Shown piece by piece: positions 1-8,439 of a stretch of 64,000 nt of DNA. Under the pieces are notes generated by a model. The model was not told the DNA's origin. It worked only from the letters and a program-made list of their open reading frames with translations, and did no database searches. The stretch comes from Nonomuraea angiospora (lineage in GTDB: Bacteria; Actinomycetota; Actinomycetes; Streptosporangiales; Streptosporangiaceae), in the NCBI RefSeq assembly GCF_014873145.1, contig NZ_JADBEK010000001.1, forward strand, positions 2,666,001 to 2,730,000, written 5' to 3'. The position numbers and the translations under genes are program-made. The number at the start of each line of letters is the position of its first letter. Position 1 is the first letter of the stretch.

Positions 1-1511
1 AGGTGGCCCGCGCGGTCGTACACGGTGCCCAGCTCGGGCTTCATGTTGCGGCCGTAGTAGTTCTTCTCCTGGGCGTACCAGTACGTGGTGGCGTTGCCGT
101 GGGTGTCCACCGCGTAGTCCAGGTTCCACCGGTAGGCCTGCTGGCACCAGGCGTTGGCCGGGGTGCTGTTGTAGCAGGGCTCGCCGCTGTTGTTGCCGAA
201 CACCGGCACCGTCTGGACCGACTTGGTCTCCGGCTTGCCGGTGGCCCAGCCGGGCAGGCGGTTCAGGCCGAAGGTGTACTGGGTGCCGTCAGCAGTGGTG
301 ACCCGCCAGTACTCGCCGTTGTTGTCGCCGTTGGTGGCCCCGGTGAGGTACTCGATCCGGGTGCCGTCGTCGCGCTTGGGCCGCCACTGCTTGCTCGTGG
401 CGTCCTTGACCAGCTCGACGGCCGAGCTGCCGAGCGAGAGGATTGCGTTGTCCTGGTCCCAGCACAGGTCGCCGGTCTTCTTGCCGTCGACCATGCAGGA
501 CTTGTAGCGGCGCTCGATGTAGCCGCCGGGGTTGAGCTCGAAGCCCTCACCCGCCCAGGACGCCTGGTTGTTGGTGGAGGCGGTGCGCCCGTCCACGCTC
601 TGGGAGGAGTAGGCCAGCGAGATCTCCGGCTCCTCGCCGCCCAGCGCGGGCGGGGTGCGCATGTCGTAGCCCCAGGTGAAGTCGCCGGTCTGGGTGCCGA
701 CGCTCCAGTCCGCCGAGGCACCCAGCGAGGTGGCGGAGTGGTCTCCGGACGGCCCGGAGGCGGCGGCGGTCAGGGCGTACAGGCCGTTCGTCTCGAAGTC
801 GGCGGTCAGCGTGCCCGCCTTGACGTCGTTGTCGCTCTTGACGGGTTCGGGCAGGGCGCAATTGCTCGCCTTGGCGTCGAGCGCGCACCCCTCCAGCTTG
901 ACCAGGTGCAGGCGGGCGCCGTAGTCGCCGCCGTAGGCGTAGCGGAAGCCGGAGTAGTCGATCTGCAGGCGGGTCTTCTTGCCGGACGCGGCCTTGAGGT
1001 TCGCTCCCTGGCCGGGCGATACGCGCATCGCGAGGCCGAGCCGGTCCGTTTCGAGAAGCTCGACCTTGACCGGGTCGGCTGCGGCGGCGGCTTTGGCGTC
1101 TTTCTGCGGGGCCAGCTTCACGGGGAAGCCGGTCGCCGCCAGGGTACTCGCCCCGCTGCCGCCCAGCTCCGCCGCCTGGGGTTTGGGCCAGGCGGCGCCC
1201 GGTGGCGCCTTCCACGCCTGCTTCTCGACAGGATCGGCCAGCGGGGGCAGGACCGGGACGCTCGTGCCCTTGACCGGCTTCTCGTTCTCCACCGAGGGGG
1301 CCGACCGGGACGCGGCCTGCGCGGGCATGGCGTAGGTGAGGGGGACGACGAGGACGATGGACAGCACCACCGCGAGCCTGCGAGGCCAGGACGACTCGGG
1401 CTTGGGCGCCAGGAAACGGTTCCAGTAAGGGTCTGGAATGTCTGGTGCGTCGGATTCGTGAGGTCGATTCCAGCGGGATTCGGGCAGGTCTAACTCACTC
1501 GGCAGATCCAT
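1..1511 (-). CDS. RHS-repeat family secreted protein, N-terminal part (runs off left edge)
   Basis: The reading frame is open from an ATG at 1511 to the window edge, about 503 residues with no stop, so the 3' end lies outside. A GGGAGAGG Shine-Dalgarno stands just upstream of the ATG. Residues 1-45 are hydrophilic, followed by a hydrophobic stretch (VVLSIVLVVPLTYAMPAQA) that looks like a late signal or membrane anchor. Further in are beta-rich segments typical of actinobacterial RHS/wall-associated proteins: SGFRYAYGGDYGARLHLVKL, WGYDMRTPPALGGEEPEISLAY, SWAGEGFELNPGGYIERRYK and YRWNLDYAVDTHGNATTYWY, the last being the start of the RHS shell. Family members are very large cell-surface or exported proteins, often with a polymorphic toxin tip. 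No tip can be seen here. A LamG-domain stump upstream fits the usual LamG-RHS gene order. Confidence 0.85.
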   Translation of the reverse strand, partial: MDLPSELDLPESRWNRPHESDAPDIPDPYWNRFLAPKPESSWPRRLAVVLSIVLVVPLTYAMPAQAASRSAPSVENEKPVKGTSVPVLPPLADPVEKQAWKAPPGAAWPKPQAAELGGSGASTLAATGFPVKLAPQKDAKAAAAADPVKVELLETDRLGLAMRVSPGQGANLKAASGKKTRLQIDYSGFRYAYGGDYGARLHLVKLEGCALDAKASNCALPEPVKSDNDVKAGTLTADFETNGLYALTAAASGPSGDHSATSLGASADWSVGTQTGDFTWGYDMRTPPALGGEEPEISLAYSSQSVDGRTASTNNQASWAGEGFELNPGGYIERRYKSCMVDGKKTGDLCWDQDNAILSLGSSAVELVKDATSKQWRPKRDDGTRIEYLTGATNGDNNGEYWRVTTADGTQYTFGLNRLPGWATGKPETKSVQTVPVFGNNSGEPCYNSTPANAWCQQAYRWNLDYAVDTHGNATTYWYAQEKNYYGRNMKPELGTVYDRAGH

Positions 1512-1574
1512 GAACCTCTCCCAGTCGAGGGATACTGATCGGGACTTACTGGGCGGGCGGATTTACTGTGGGAT

Positions 1575-1740
1575 CTATTGGGCGGCAAGCGCCGGCCAGC
1601 GCGTCGTACGCCGGCGATGCGTGTAAAAGGGCGCCGGTGACTTCGCGGCTGTGGAACGGCCAGAGGACTCCGCCGCGCCAGTGCCCGGCTCCTCATCCAA
1701 CTGCCAGTGACCGACCAGCGCGGCAGCACTGTTGACCAGG
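1575..1740 (-). pseudogene. LamG/concanavalin-A-like domain remnant
   Basis: The minus strand encodes AALVGHWQLDEEPGTGAAES, which matches the opening strand of LamG-like jellyroll domains (the HWxLDE...GxxAxDSSG pattern). The similarity fades after about 25 residues, no start or domain body is left, and the frame ends at about 1575. In actinomycetes LamG-domain genes commonly precede RHS genes in the same orientation, as here, so this is probably a deletion stump of that partner. The family call rests on pattern recognition of one strand only. Confidence 0.4.
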
Positions 1741-1846
1741 TCGGCGAACACACAATCTACGGCCGTGCCCTCGGCGGTTCCCCAGGGACAAAAGACGTAT
1801 GAATGGGACCGCTTGTGATCATCGACGGTCCCGCCCCCGGGCATCG

Positions 1847-2258
1847 TCAGCCGCAGTGCGCACCACTCAGGTAGCGGTCTGCGTTGCCGGCGGTTGCCGA
1901 AACGTCGATGCACTTACCGGAAGCCGAGACATACGCAGGCCCGGCATAGTGCGCGTAATGCCCAGAGTCGATGACCCCCGAGCCACCAGCAACCCGGATA
2001 GCGGCCGCCTTAAAAGTGGTGGTGCCCGCCGTGGAGCCGTAACCGTAGGTGAGGGCGCAGTTCTTGCCCGAGCTGGAGTTGTAGTAGACCTCCAGGGTGC
2101 CGGCCCTGGTGCCGCTCTCCGGGATGGCGTACACGCCGACTCTGTTGTAGCCGCCGCCGCAGGGGCCGGTCGGCGCGCCGGCCGAGGCGGCGAGGCCGGC
2201 GAGCAGGCCACCTGCAAATCAGCACGATCCCTGAAACGGCCGCCAGTTTGCTGGTCAA
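1847..2258 (-). pseudogene. Spore-associated protein A homologue, frameshifted in the signal peptide
   Basis: The mature part is intact: cysteine-paired, with the family features TGPCGGGYNRVGVYAIPES, YYNSSSGKNCALTYGYG, VIDSGHYAHYAGPAYV and a terminal AHCG. These match the secreted spore-associated protein A family of Streptomyces and relatives. A signal peptide starts at TTG 2258 behind GGAAGGATGAG and reads LTSKLAAVSGIVLI. The second half of the signal (FAGGLLAGLAASAGA) lies in another frame. The break falls at a short T run near 2221-2225 and needs one base removed or two added. Either the gene is freshly inactivated or the sequence has an error there. The intact 130-residue body argues for a recent event. 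Confidence 0.7.
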
Positions 2259-2636
2259 CCACTCATCCTTCCGCTTGTGCCGCCCTCCCCGATACGGGAC
2301 GGCGACCTGGAACGCAGCGATCATCACGAGCAGGAGCAGGTCCGACAGGGGGTGCGCGCACACCAGGAAGTACGGGCTCCCGCCTCAGCGGGACGTCGTC
2401 AACGATACACCTTTTATGGAGCACATGCTCTGTTATTCGGCTCTCGACCCTACGGCGGCCCGTCGCCAACGCCGCAGTGATCCCGGGCCGGAGAACCCCT
2501 GCTCCCTCGAGCTCGGCGAAACCCGCGCGCAGCGCTGCACCGCTTCATTCGAAATGCCTCGGCGGCGGGCCCGAGGTCGGGTGCATCGCGGGAAAGGCCC
2601 GGGATGCGGGGGGGGATAACTGCCGGTCAGCGCTCT
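2259..2636. other. Intergenic stretch without a recognisable gene
   Basis: About 380 bp between the spore-associated protein and the recombinase wreck. Open frames exist on both strands, but none shows a family motif, a Shine-Dalgarno site or a plausible composition. It may be further decayed mobile-element DNA. Confidence 0.5.
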
Positions 2637-2976
2637 ACCGGTACCGCGTAGGCGGTGGAGCGGCCGATGGTGAGGGTGCGGGCAGCTCGGTGATCGAGAC
2701 ACCGTTGTCGACCAGGCGGCGTAGGGCGGCCGGCTCGGCGAAGCCGATCACGCGCGGCCGGCCGGTCTTTCTTGCCGGGCAGTGTGGCACCGGTGGCCTC
2801 GCGGCGCCTGGCGGCGATCATACCCTCGGCCTGGCGCTCGGCTCGCGTCTCCAGTTCGTATTCCGCGGCCGCGGCCAGGACGCGGGTGCCCAGATCGAAG
2901 TTCGCTTCATCTCATACACCATGACGATCACGCGCTGGTGCGGGACGACCTGCTTGATGGTGCGGGCGTACTCCAT
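2637..2976 (-). pseudogene. Serine recombinase/resolvase, multiply frameshifted and internally deleted
   Basis: Read across frames the minus strand gives MEYARTIKQVVPHQRVIVMV and YEMKR (catalytic-domain core), then a jump to NFDLGTRVLAAAAEYELETR with RAERQAEGMIAARRREATG (the long E-helix region), then RVIGFAEPAALRRLVDNGVS, then ARTLTIGRSTAYAV (C-terminal helix-turn-helix). This is the domain order of resolvase/invertase recombinases. At least three frameshifts and a deletion between EMKR and the E-helix make it non-functional. The N-terminal end abuts and overlaps the 3' end of the TetR gene, which suggests an insertion or deletion joint there. Confidence 0.7.
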
Positions 2977-3571
2977 CGTCTGAGTGAACACCGGCCGCGT
3001 TGCCAGGGAGCATGCGCAGGATCAAGTCGACGGCGTTCTCCGAGTGGACTCCTGGAGTCAGGACTTCCTGTAAGAGCAGGCCCCGGATCGCGGCAACGGT
3101 GACGGTGGCCATGGTCAGCGCTTCCCCGGCGTCGTGCCCTTCGCGTTCCGCGAGTGAGGCCAGCATTTTGGTCAGGTCGTCGAGCGAGTCGATGAACTCA
3201 CGGAACTCCTCCGGCCTGTACGCGGCCAGCCCTACGACGTGGAAGAAGCCGCGGACACGCGACAACTGCTCCGGGCGGGTGTAGGTCCGCCAGATCGCCA
3301 CGACGAGGTCGGCAAAGGTGCCCTGCTGGGCGGCTGCGAAAAGGGCCTCGTTGTCACGAGATCGCTGCGCCTTGAGCATGGCCGCCAGGACGCCCGGGAG
3401 TGACCCGAAGTGGTATCGCAGGAGGGCGTGGCTGGTCTCGGTCCGGGCGGCGATCTCACGGAGCGACACCTCCGGTGAGGGAAGGGCCTCGTCGAAGGCG
3501 TCGAGGAGCCGGGCCAGGAGGCGCTCGCGTGCGTCGCCTTTGCGTTCCGAGGTTGACAGGATCACTCCCAC
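2912..3571 (-). CDS. TetR-family transcriptional regulator
   Basis: 219 residues, start GTG 3571. The N-terminal helix-turn-helix is clear: LREIAARTETSHALLRYHFG, with the family's L-x-YHFG end of helix 3, followed by a helical ligand-binding domain. It is divergent from the amidohydrolase operon, with 87 bp between the two starts, so it is probably the operon's repressor. The palindrome TTTATCCATTGGAAAA lies in that gap. The last 30 or so residues (from GNAAGVHSDDGV on) are low in hydrophobic residues and run antisense-free into the recombinase remnant. The native C-terminus is probably lost and the present tail acquired at the joint. Whether it still folds is open. Confidence 0.85.
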   Translation of the reverse strand: MGVILSTSERKGDARERLLARLLDAFDEALPSPEVSLREIAARTETSHALLRYHFGSLPGVLAAMLKAQRSRDNEALFAAAQQGTFADLVVAIWRTYTRPEQLSRVRGFFHVVGLAAYRPEEFREFIDSLDDLTKMLASLAEREGHDAGEALTMATVTVAAIRGLLLQEVLTPGVHSENAVDLILRMLPGNAAGVHSDDGVRPHHQAGRPAPARDRHGV

Positions 3572-3573
3572 AG

Positions 3574-3589
3574 TTTATCCATTGGAAAA
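3574..3589. promoter_or_regulatory. Candidate TetR operator (imperfect palindrome)
   Basis: TTTATCCATTGGAAAA reads as TTTwTCCA/TTGGAwAAA with seven of eight arm positions paired. It lies between the divergent TetR and amidohydrolase starts, immediately upstream of the regulator's GTG. Position and symmetry suggest an autoregulatory operator. There is no second copy in the gap. Confidence 0.4.
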
Positions 3590-3658
3590 GATTGCTGGCG
3601 GTGCCGTGTTGCTTCGTACATGGTCGCAGTCAGCTCGCGACGGCGGAGGGAACGACTC

Positions 3659-4891
3659 GTGGGACGTTTACAGGTGGTCGGCGCGGCGGTCGCCGACGGG
3701 ACGGGGCGCGACCCCATAGACGTCGACGTCACCGTCGAAGACGGGTGGATCACCCAGCTCGGGGCCGCCTCCAGCGACGAACCCGGCGAGCGGCTCGACG
3801 CCGGGGGACTGACGATGACGCCCGGCCTGATCGACGCGCACGTTCACCTGGGCCTGTCGAGCCCGATCCAGCCGCAGTTCTCGTTCCAGATCAGTGCCGC
3901 CGAGATCGCGGCGGACATCTTCGCCACGGCCGGCGCAGCGCTCGACGCCGGCTTCACGACCGTCCGGGACACCGGCGGGATCGACGGCGGCGTCGTCACC
4001 ACGATCGCGAAGGGCAAGGTCAGGGGACCGCGCGTCCTGTCGTGCGGACCTGTGCAGTGCCAGATCGGTGGGCACGGCTACTACGGAGCCGCCTGGGAAC
4101 CCACCGAGCTCTGGAGCGGCCATCACCTTCCGGGTCTGTGCGCCTTGTCCATGATGTCGGGCAACGCGGACGAGCTGCGAGGCAACGTACGTGAGGCCTT
4201 TCGCCGCGGAGCCTCCTTCCTGAAGCTCTGTGTGACCGGAGGAGTGGTCAGCGCTCACGACCGGCTGACCGACACCCAGTTCACCGTGGAGGAGATCGCC
4301 GTCGCTGTGCAGGAAGCCGCGGCACGGGGCACTTACGTGACGGTTCACGCCCACAACAACGAGGGCATTCGGAACGCGGTCGAGGCCGGGGCGCGCTGTG
4401 TCGAGCACGGCACCGACCTCGATGAGCCCACGGCCACCTTGATGGCCACGCGCGGGGTCGCCCTTGTGCCCACGTTCGCCGTCGTCGAGCGACTGCTGCA
4501 CGACCCCGCGGAAGCCGGCCTCGGCGAGTCGGTCCGCGATCGTGTGCTGGGTGTCCGTGAGCGGATGACCGAGGCGCTCGCTGCCGCCAAGGAGGCCGGA
4601 GTGCGGATCGGGCTGGGTTCCGATCTCATCGGTCCGGCTCAGGACCGCCGAGGTGAGGAGCTCAAGTTGCGCGCGGAATTGGAGACACCGATGGAAGCCC
4701 TCGTGGCGGCCACGAAGACCAACGCCGAGATCCTCGGCCTGTCGGACCAGGTGGGGGTCATCGCTCCCGGAATGCAGGCAGACCTCGTGCTCTGGAACGG
4801 CAACCCGCTCGAAGATCCGAAGCTCTTCGCCGACCCCGCCAACGCCGTCCTCGTCGTCCAGGCCGGACGCGTAGTGAAGGACCTGCGATGA
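3659..4891 (+). CDS. Metal-dependent amidohydrolase (imidazolonepropionase-like)
   Basis: 410 residues from GTG 3659, chosen because GGAGGG lies 8-13 bases upstream. An in-frame ATG at 3620 lacks such a site and would add an odd basic leader. The amidohydrolase-1 layout is complete: N-terminal beta-sandwich strand, GLIDAHVHLG (metal HxH), FLKLCVTGG (bridging lysine), VTVHAHN, CVEHGTD and the late GLGSD aspartate, with the C-terminal sandwich strand ADLVLWNGNPL. Relatives hydrolyse amide, lactam or dipeptide bonds (prolidase-like group). The substrate is not evident. It is the first gene of a three-gene operon, its stop overlapping the next start (ATGA at 4888). Cytosolic, no signal peptide. 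Confidence 0.88.
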   Translation: MGRLQVVGAAVADGTGRDPIDVDVTVEDGWITQLGAASSDEPGERLDAGGLTMTPGLIDAHVHLGLSSPIQPQFSFQISAAEIAADIFATAGAALDAGFTTVRDTGGIDGGVVTTIAKGKVRGPRVLSCGPVQCQIGGHGYYGAAWEPTELWSGHHLPGLCALSMMSGNADELRGNVREAFRRGASFLKLCVTGGVVSAHDRLTDTQFTVEEIAVAVQEAAARGTYVTVHAHNNEGIRNAVEAGARCVEHGTDLDEPTATLMATRGVALVPTFAVVERLLHDPAEAGLGESVRDRVLGVRERMTEALAAAKEAGVRIGLGSDLIGPAQDRRGEELKLRAELETPMEALVAATKTNAEILGLSDQVGVIAPGMQADLVLWNGNPLEDPKLFADPANAVLVVQAGRVVKDLR

Positions 4892-5742
4892 GCGCCATGT
4901 GGCAGGGCTGCCTCGCCGACACCGACTACTTCGAGCTGCGTTCCAGCGGTGGGTACGACTACGGCGTCTGGGTCACCACGCCACCGGGCTACGACCCCGC
5001 CACGACGCCGGCGCCCGCGGTGTACGTGCTCGACGGCAATTGGGCCGTGGGCATGACGGCTCCGCTCATCGTCACCCAACTGGACCCCATGCAGCAGATC
5101 CAGCCCTATATCCAGGTCAGCGTCGGTTACGCGGGCGAGGAAGCACAGCACTGGGCACGGCTGCGCAACAGAGACCTCGTGCCACCCGGCGAGCCCATCG
5201 CCCAGGAGCTCATCGATGCCGTGGAAAAGGGATTCCAAGCGGGAATGACGACGCGCGAGGAAGCCGACGCCTACCTCGCCGAGTTGAGCGACACCCGCGC
5301 CGATGCGTTCCTGAGCTTCCTCACCACGGAACTGCACCCGCGGATCGAACGCGACTACGGCACAGCCGCGAGCGGTCACGGCCTTTTCGGCTACTCCTAC
5401 GGCGGACTTTTCAGCCTCTACACCTGGCTCTCCGGCAGCGCGCTCTTCGAGAGCGTCGGAGCGGGCAGCCCCGGCGTCACCAGTACGGACAGTCAGGTCT
5501 TCGCCCAGCTCGAAGAGATGGGCGACAGCCAGCGTGCGGCCAGGCTGCACGTGACCATCAACGTCCAAGAGCTTCTCGGCGACCTGGCCGTCTACCAGAG
5601 CATCACGAAGAACACCGCCACCCTCCTGCACCGCCTCACCTCACGCAGCGAAGCCGTCACCAGCGCGATCCTGGACGAAACGCACGTGACCGGCCTGCAG
5701 GCCTCGTTCCTCAGTTATCTCAGGACCTGCCGTGCCCGGTAA
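4888..5742 (+). CDS. Alpha/beta-hydrolase, esterase-D-like (putative esterase family)
   Basis: 284 residues, translationally coupled to the amidohydrolase by a 4-base overlap. The fold signature is a strand-rich N-terminus (YDYGVWVTTPPGY, PAVYVLDGNW), the nucleophile elbow GYSYGG (serine near residue 168) and a late ETHVTG histidine. This is the putative-esterase group that includes enterobactin esterases of the IroE type and S-formylglutathione hydrolase. No signal peptide is present, so it acts in the cytosol. With an amidohydrolase and an FAD oxidoreductase in one operon, it most likely hydrolyses an ester in the same small-molecule degradation route. The actual substrate is unknown. Confidence 0.85.
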   Translation: MSAMWQGCLADTDYFELRSSGGYDYGVWVTTPPGYDPATTPAPAVYVLDGNWAVGMTAPLIVTQLDPMQQIQPYIQVSVGYAGEEAQHWARLRNRDLVPPGEPIAQELIDAVEKGFQAGMTTREEADAYLAELSDTRADAFLSFLTTELHPRIERDYGTAASGHGLFGYSYGGLFSLYTWLSGSALFESVGAGSPGVTSTDSQVFAQLEEMGDSQRAARLHVTINVQELLGDLAVYQSITKNTATLLHRLTSRSEAVTSAILDETHVTGLQASFLSYLRTCRAR

Positions 5743-7039
5743 GCGCACGGACGTCGTGGTGATCGGGTCGGGGGTGATCGGCGCGTCGGTCGCCTTGGAA
5801 CTCGCCCGCCGTGGCTGGCAGGTGACGGTGGTCGACAAGGCCGGGGGCGCCGGCCACGGCTCCACGAGTGCGTCCAGCGCGGTGGTGCGGTTCAACTTCT
5901 CCACCGCCGCGGGCGTCGCCACCGCCTGGGAGGCACACTTCGGCTGGAGGTCGTGGGCGGAGCACCTCGGCCGCGATGTCGGGCCGTTGGCTCGGTACGT
6001 ACGGTGCGGGATGGCGATGCTGGACGTGGACGTGGCTCCTCGGTCGGTGTACCTGCCGCTGTTCCAGAACGCGGGTATCCCGTTCGAGGAGTGGACGAGT
6101 GCGGACCTGTCGGAGCGGATCCCGGGTATCGACGTCGGCAGGTACTGGCCACCGAAACGTATCGACGACGACGAGTTCTGGGCCGAGACCGAAACCACGC
6201 TGGGTGCCGTGTACACACCTGATGCGGGGTTCGTGAACGATCCGCAACTGGCGGCGCAGAATCTGGCCGCCGCCGCGCGGACACACGGTGCCGAGTTCCG
6301 GTTCCATGCGTCGGTGCGCGGGATCGAACGGGCCCATGGCCGGGTCACTGCGGTGACACTCGCGGACGGAAGCAGGATCCCCTGCGGCGTGGTGGTCAAC
6401 GCCGCAGGCCCATGGTCGACCCGCATCAACGAGCTGGCCTCAGTCGGATCCGACTTCACCGTGGGATGCCGGCCGTTACGGCAGGAGGTCGCGCATGTCG
6501 CGGCCCCCGTGGGTTTCGGCGCCGACAACCACGCCGGGATCTGCGTCGCGGACATGGACCTGGGTGTCTACCTGCGCGGTGAGGCCGGCGGAGGACTGCT
6601 GGTCGGTGGTACGGAACCGGAATGCGACCCGCTGCAGTGGGTGGACGACCCGGATGCCGTCACTGCGCATCCGACGACGGCGGTGTTCGAGGCCCAGGTG
6701 ACGAGGGCTGCGCGACGGCTACCGGCGTTGGAGATACCGAATCAGGCTCGCGGGGTCGTGGGAGTCTACGACGTCGCCGACGACTGGACGCCGATCTACG
6801 ACCGTACGGAGCTGGACGGGTTCTACGTCGCCATGGGGACGAGCGGTAACCAGTTCAAGAACGCGCCGGTCGTCGGCAAGTTCCTCGCCGCGATCATCGA
6901 ACAGACCGAGAACGGCGTAGATCACGACGAACGGCCGGTGCGATTCGTCGGCGAGCACACCGGCCTGGCCATAGACCTTTCGGCGTTCTCCCGCAAGCGT
7001 CCCCCCGGCACCGAGAACTCAGGCACAGTCCTGGGCTGA
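5732..7039 (+). CDS. FAD-dependent oxidoreductase (DAO / sarcosine-oxidase-like)
   Basis: 435 residues, start GTG 5732 overlapping the esterase 3' end by 11 bases, with CAGGA upstream. The N-terminal Rossmann motif is VVVIGSGVIGASVALELARR, followed by the second dinucleotide strand VTVVDK. A late GTSGNQFKNAPVVGKFLA segment corresponds to the FAD-contacting end of the glycine/sarcosine oxidase family. Such enzymes oxidise secondary or primary amines or amino acids. As last gene of the TetR-controlled operon it would act on an amine freed by the amidohydrolase and esterase steps. This is inference from order, not from a substrate motif. Confidence 0.87.
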   Translation: MPGKRTDVVVIGSGVIGASVALELARRGWQVTVVDKAGGAGHGSTSASSAVVRFNFSTAAGVATAWEAHFGWRSWAEHLGRDVGPLARYVRCGMAMLDVDVAPRSVYLPLFQNAGIPFEEWTSADLSERIPGIDVGRYWPPKRIDDDEFWAETETTLGAVYTPDAGFVNDPQLAAQNLAAAARTHGAEFRFHASVRGIERAHGRVTAVTLADGSRIPCGVVVNAAGPWSTRINELASVGSDFTVGCRPLRQEVAHVAAPVGFGADNHAGICVADMDLGVYLRGEAGGGLLVGGTEPECDPLQWVDDPDAVTAHPTTAVFEAQVTRAARRLPALEIPNQARGVVGVYDVADDWTPIYDRTELDGFYVAMGTSGNQFKNAPVVGKFLAAIIEQTENGVDHDERPVRFVGEHTGLAIDLSAFSRKRPPGTENSGTVLG

Positions 7040-7097
7040 TGCGCCTTCTCGGATGAGGAGCCACAGCCGGTGCGGGACCTTGCCCGGCGGCGAGGCC

Positions 7098-7172
7098 AGA
7101 AGCACCCACGGGCAGCAGTCGCGCTGCGGCGAACGTGTTGGTCACGGTGAAATAAGCCAGGCGAAGAGGCAC
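7098..7172 (-). pseudogene. N-terminal stump of an integrase-type transposase
   Basis: The minus strand reads PLRLAYFTVTNTFAAARLLP. This resembles the conserved start (LRLAYLxVTNxxALLRLLP) of a common actinobacterial family of rve-type transposases. The similarity stops abruptly. No inverted repeats or remaining body were found. The same family recurs as a different fragment at 20037-20279. Confidence 0.45.
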
Positions 7173-7344
7173 GGTCGATCATTCTGCCGCTTGTTCCACA
7201 CATGCGCTCCTCATGTCTGGATCGAGAGTATTCAACGGTCTCCGGGGCGGGCTCGCTGGTGGCCGCCGTCCTCGTGACGACGGCAGCCGACGGCCTGGGA
7301 GGCGCCCGAAACCCTGGGCCTCCTGGTCTGACAAGATCAGTTCC

Positions 7345-8331
7345 GTGTCTCAGCTGCAACAACGAATGGCCGCACTTGTCGACGAAGCCGGCTACCGCCG
7401 TGATGAGCCGATCGTGGTCGGCATGCAGCACGGCGATCGGCCACCCATCCTGCCGGCCCAGGGGCTGACACTCAATGGTGAGCCGCTGGGCGCGGCCACG
7501 CTCGCCTACACGGCTTCATTGTCGAAACAGATGACCGCTGCCTGCGCGGCGCGGCTCGCCCAACAGGGTGAGCTCGACATGGAGTCGGCCTTGTCGCGCT
7601 GGCTACCCCAGCTACCCGCGTGGGCGAACGCTGTCCGGCTTCGCCATCTCGTCCATCACACGGCAGGCATGCCGGCCGACGCCCAAATCGAAGCCCTCAT
7701 GGATCGGGACGCCGACCGAACCACAGAAGGCATCATCCAGGCCCTTGCCCAGTTCCCAGCGTTGGATCGCGAGCCGGGCGCTGAGCACGCCTACTCCAAC
7801 GCCGGATATGTCTGCCTTGCCGCCGTGGTGGAACGAGCGCTCGGCCGGCCGCTGCCCGACTTTGCCCGGCGTCAGCTCTTCACGCCGCTGGCGATGGTCA
7901 ATACCCGTTACTGGACGGGGCCCGATCCCGCACCGCCCGGCGCCGCCCCGCTCGTCTCCCCTCATCCCGCTCCCCTGTCTCTCGGCGATGGAGGGGTGTG
8001 GAGCACCGCCACCGATCTGCTGCGATGGGGCCAGGCCCTCAACGCCGACGAACTCGGCATCTCGGCGCTCATCCAGACCCCCGGACGCCTGGATGACGGA
8101 ACACCCATCGATTACGCCTGGGGCATCGGTGTCCGATCGCACGCCGGCTATCGCGTCTATCGCCACGGAGGAGGTTGGCAAGGCCTGCGCGTCCTCCATG
8201 CCCGAGTACCCGAGCTGGACCTGAGCATGGTCCTCATCGCGATCGCCGACCACACCGAACGCCGAGTAGACCTCCTCAACAGCCTTCTCGACGAGATGAC
8301 CAGCCGCGGCTTCACCCACTCGATGGACTAG
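7345..8331 (+). CDS. Serine hydrolase, beta-lactamase (class C) family
   Basis: 328 residues from GTG 7345. Upstream in-frame codons give an arginine/proline-rich leader that looks non-coding, and ATG 7366 is a possible alternative. Family motifs are present: S58-L-S-K61 (catalytic SxxK), YSNAG near residue 150 (the YxN motif) and RHGGG near residue 275 (the HxG/KTG equivalent). Members include esterases, D-aminopeptidases and penicillin-binding-like hydrolases. True beta-lactamase action is not implied. There is no signal peptide, so it is cytosolic, unlike most relatives. It stands alone, with a MarR stump in frame directly after its stop. Confidence 0.85.
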   Translation: MSQLQQRMAALVDEAGYRRDEPIVVGMQHGDRPPILPAQGLTLNGEPLGAATLAYTASLSKQMTAACAARLAQQGELDMESALSRWLPQLPAWANAVRLRHLVHHTAGMPADAQIEALMDRDADRTTEGIIQALAQFPALDREPGAEHAYSNAGYVCLAAVVERALGRPLPDFARRQLFTPLAMVNTRYWTGPDPAPPGAAPLVSPHPAPLSLGDGGVWSTATDLLRWGQALNADELGISALIQTPGRLDDGTPIDYAWGIGVRSHAGYRVYRHGGGWQGLRVLHARVPELDLSMVLIAIADHTERRVDLLNSLLDEMTSRGFTHSMD

Positions 8332-8439
8332 ATCACCGTCTCCGTCGAGCAGGACATCCTCAGCCCGCTGGACCAGGCCGAGCGGGCGACCCTGCGCACC
8401 TTGCTCCAGAAGATCACCGCAGAGCTGCCGTACCCCTAA
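8332..8439 (+). pseudogene. C-terminal stump of a MarR-family regulator
   Basis: Directly after the hydrolase stop, the same frame stays open for 35 codons and reads LSPLDQAERATLRTLLQKIT. This is the last dimerisation helix typical of MarR proteins (LxPLxxxERxxLxxLLxK). Nothing of the winged helix remains. Its stop overlaps the stop of the convergent cupin gene. A deletion that joined the hydrolase to a former MarR gene explains it best. Confidence 0.55.

Noticed and set aside
3-1493. A long plus-strand open frame of about 496 codons
   Set aside because: It is antisense to the RHS gene, whose protein reads sensibly. High GC at third codon positions keeps the opposite frame open.
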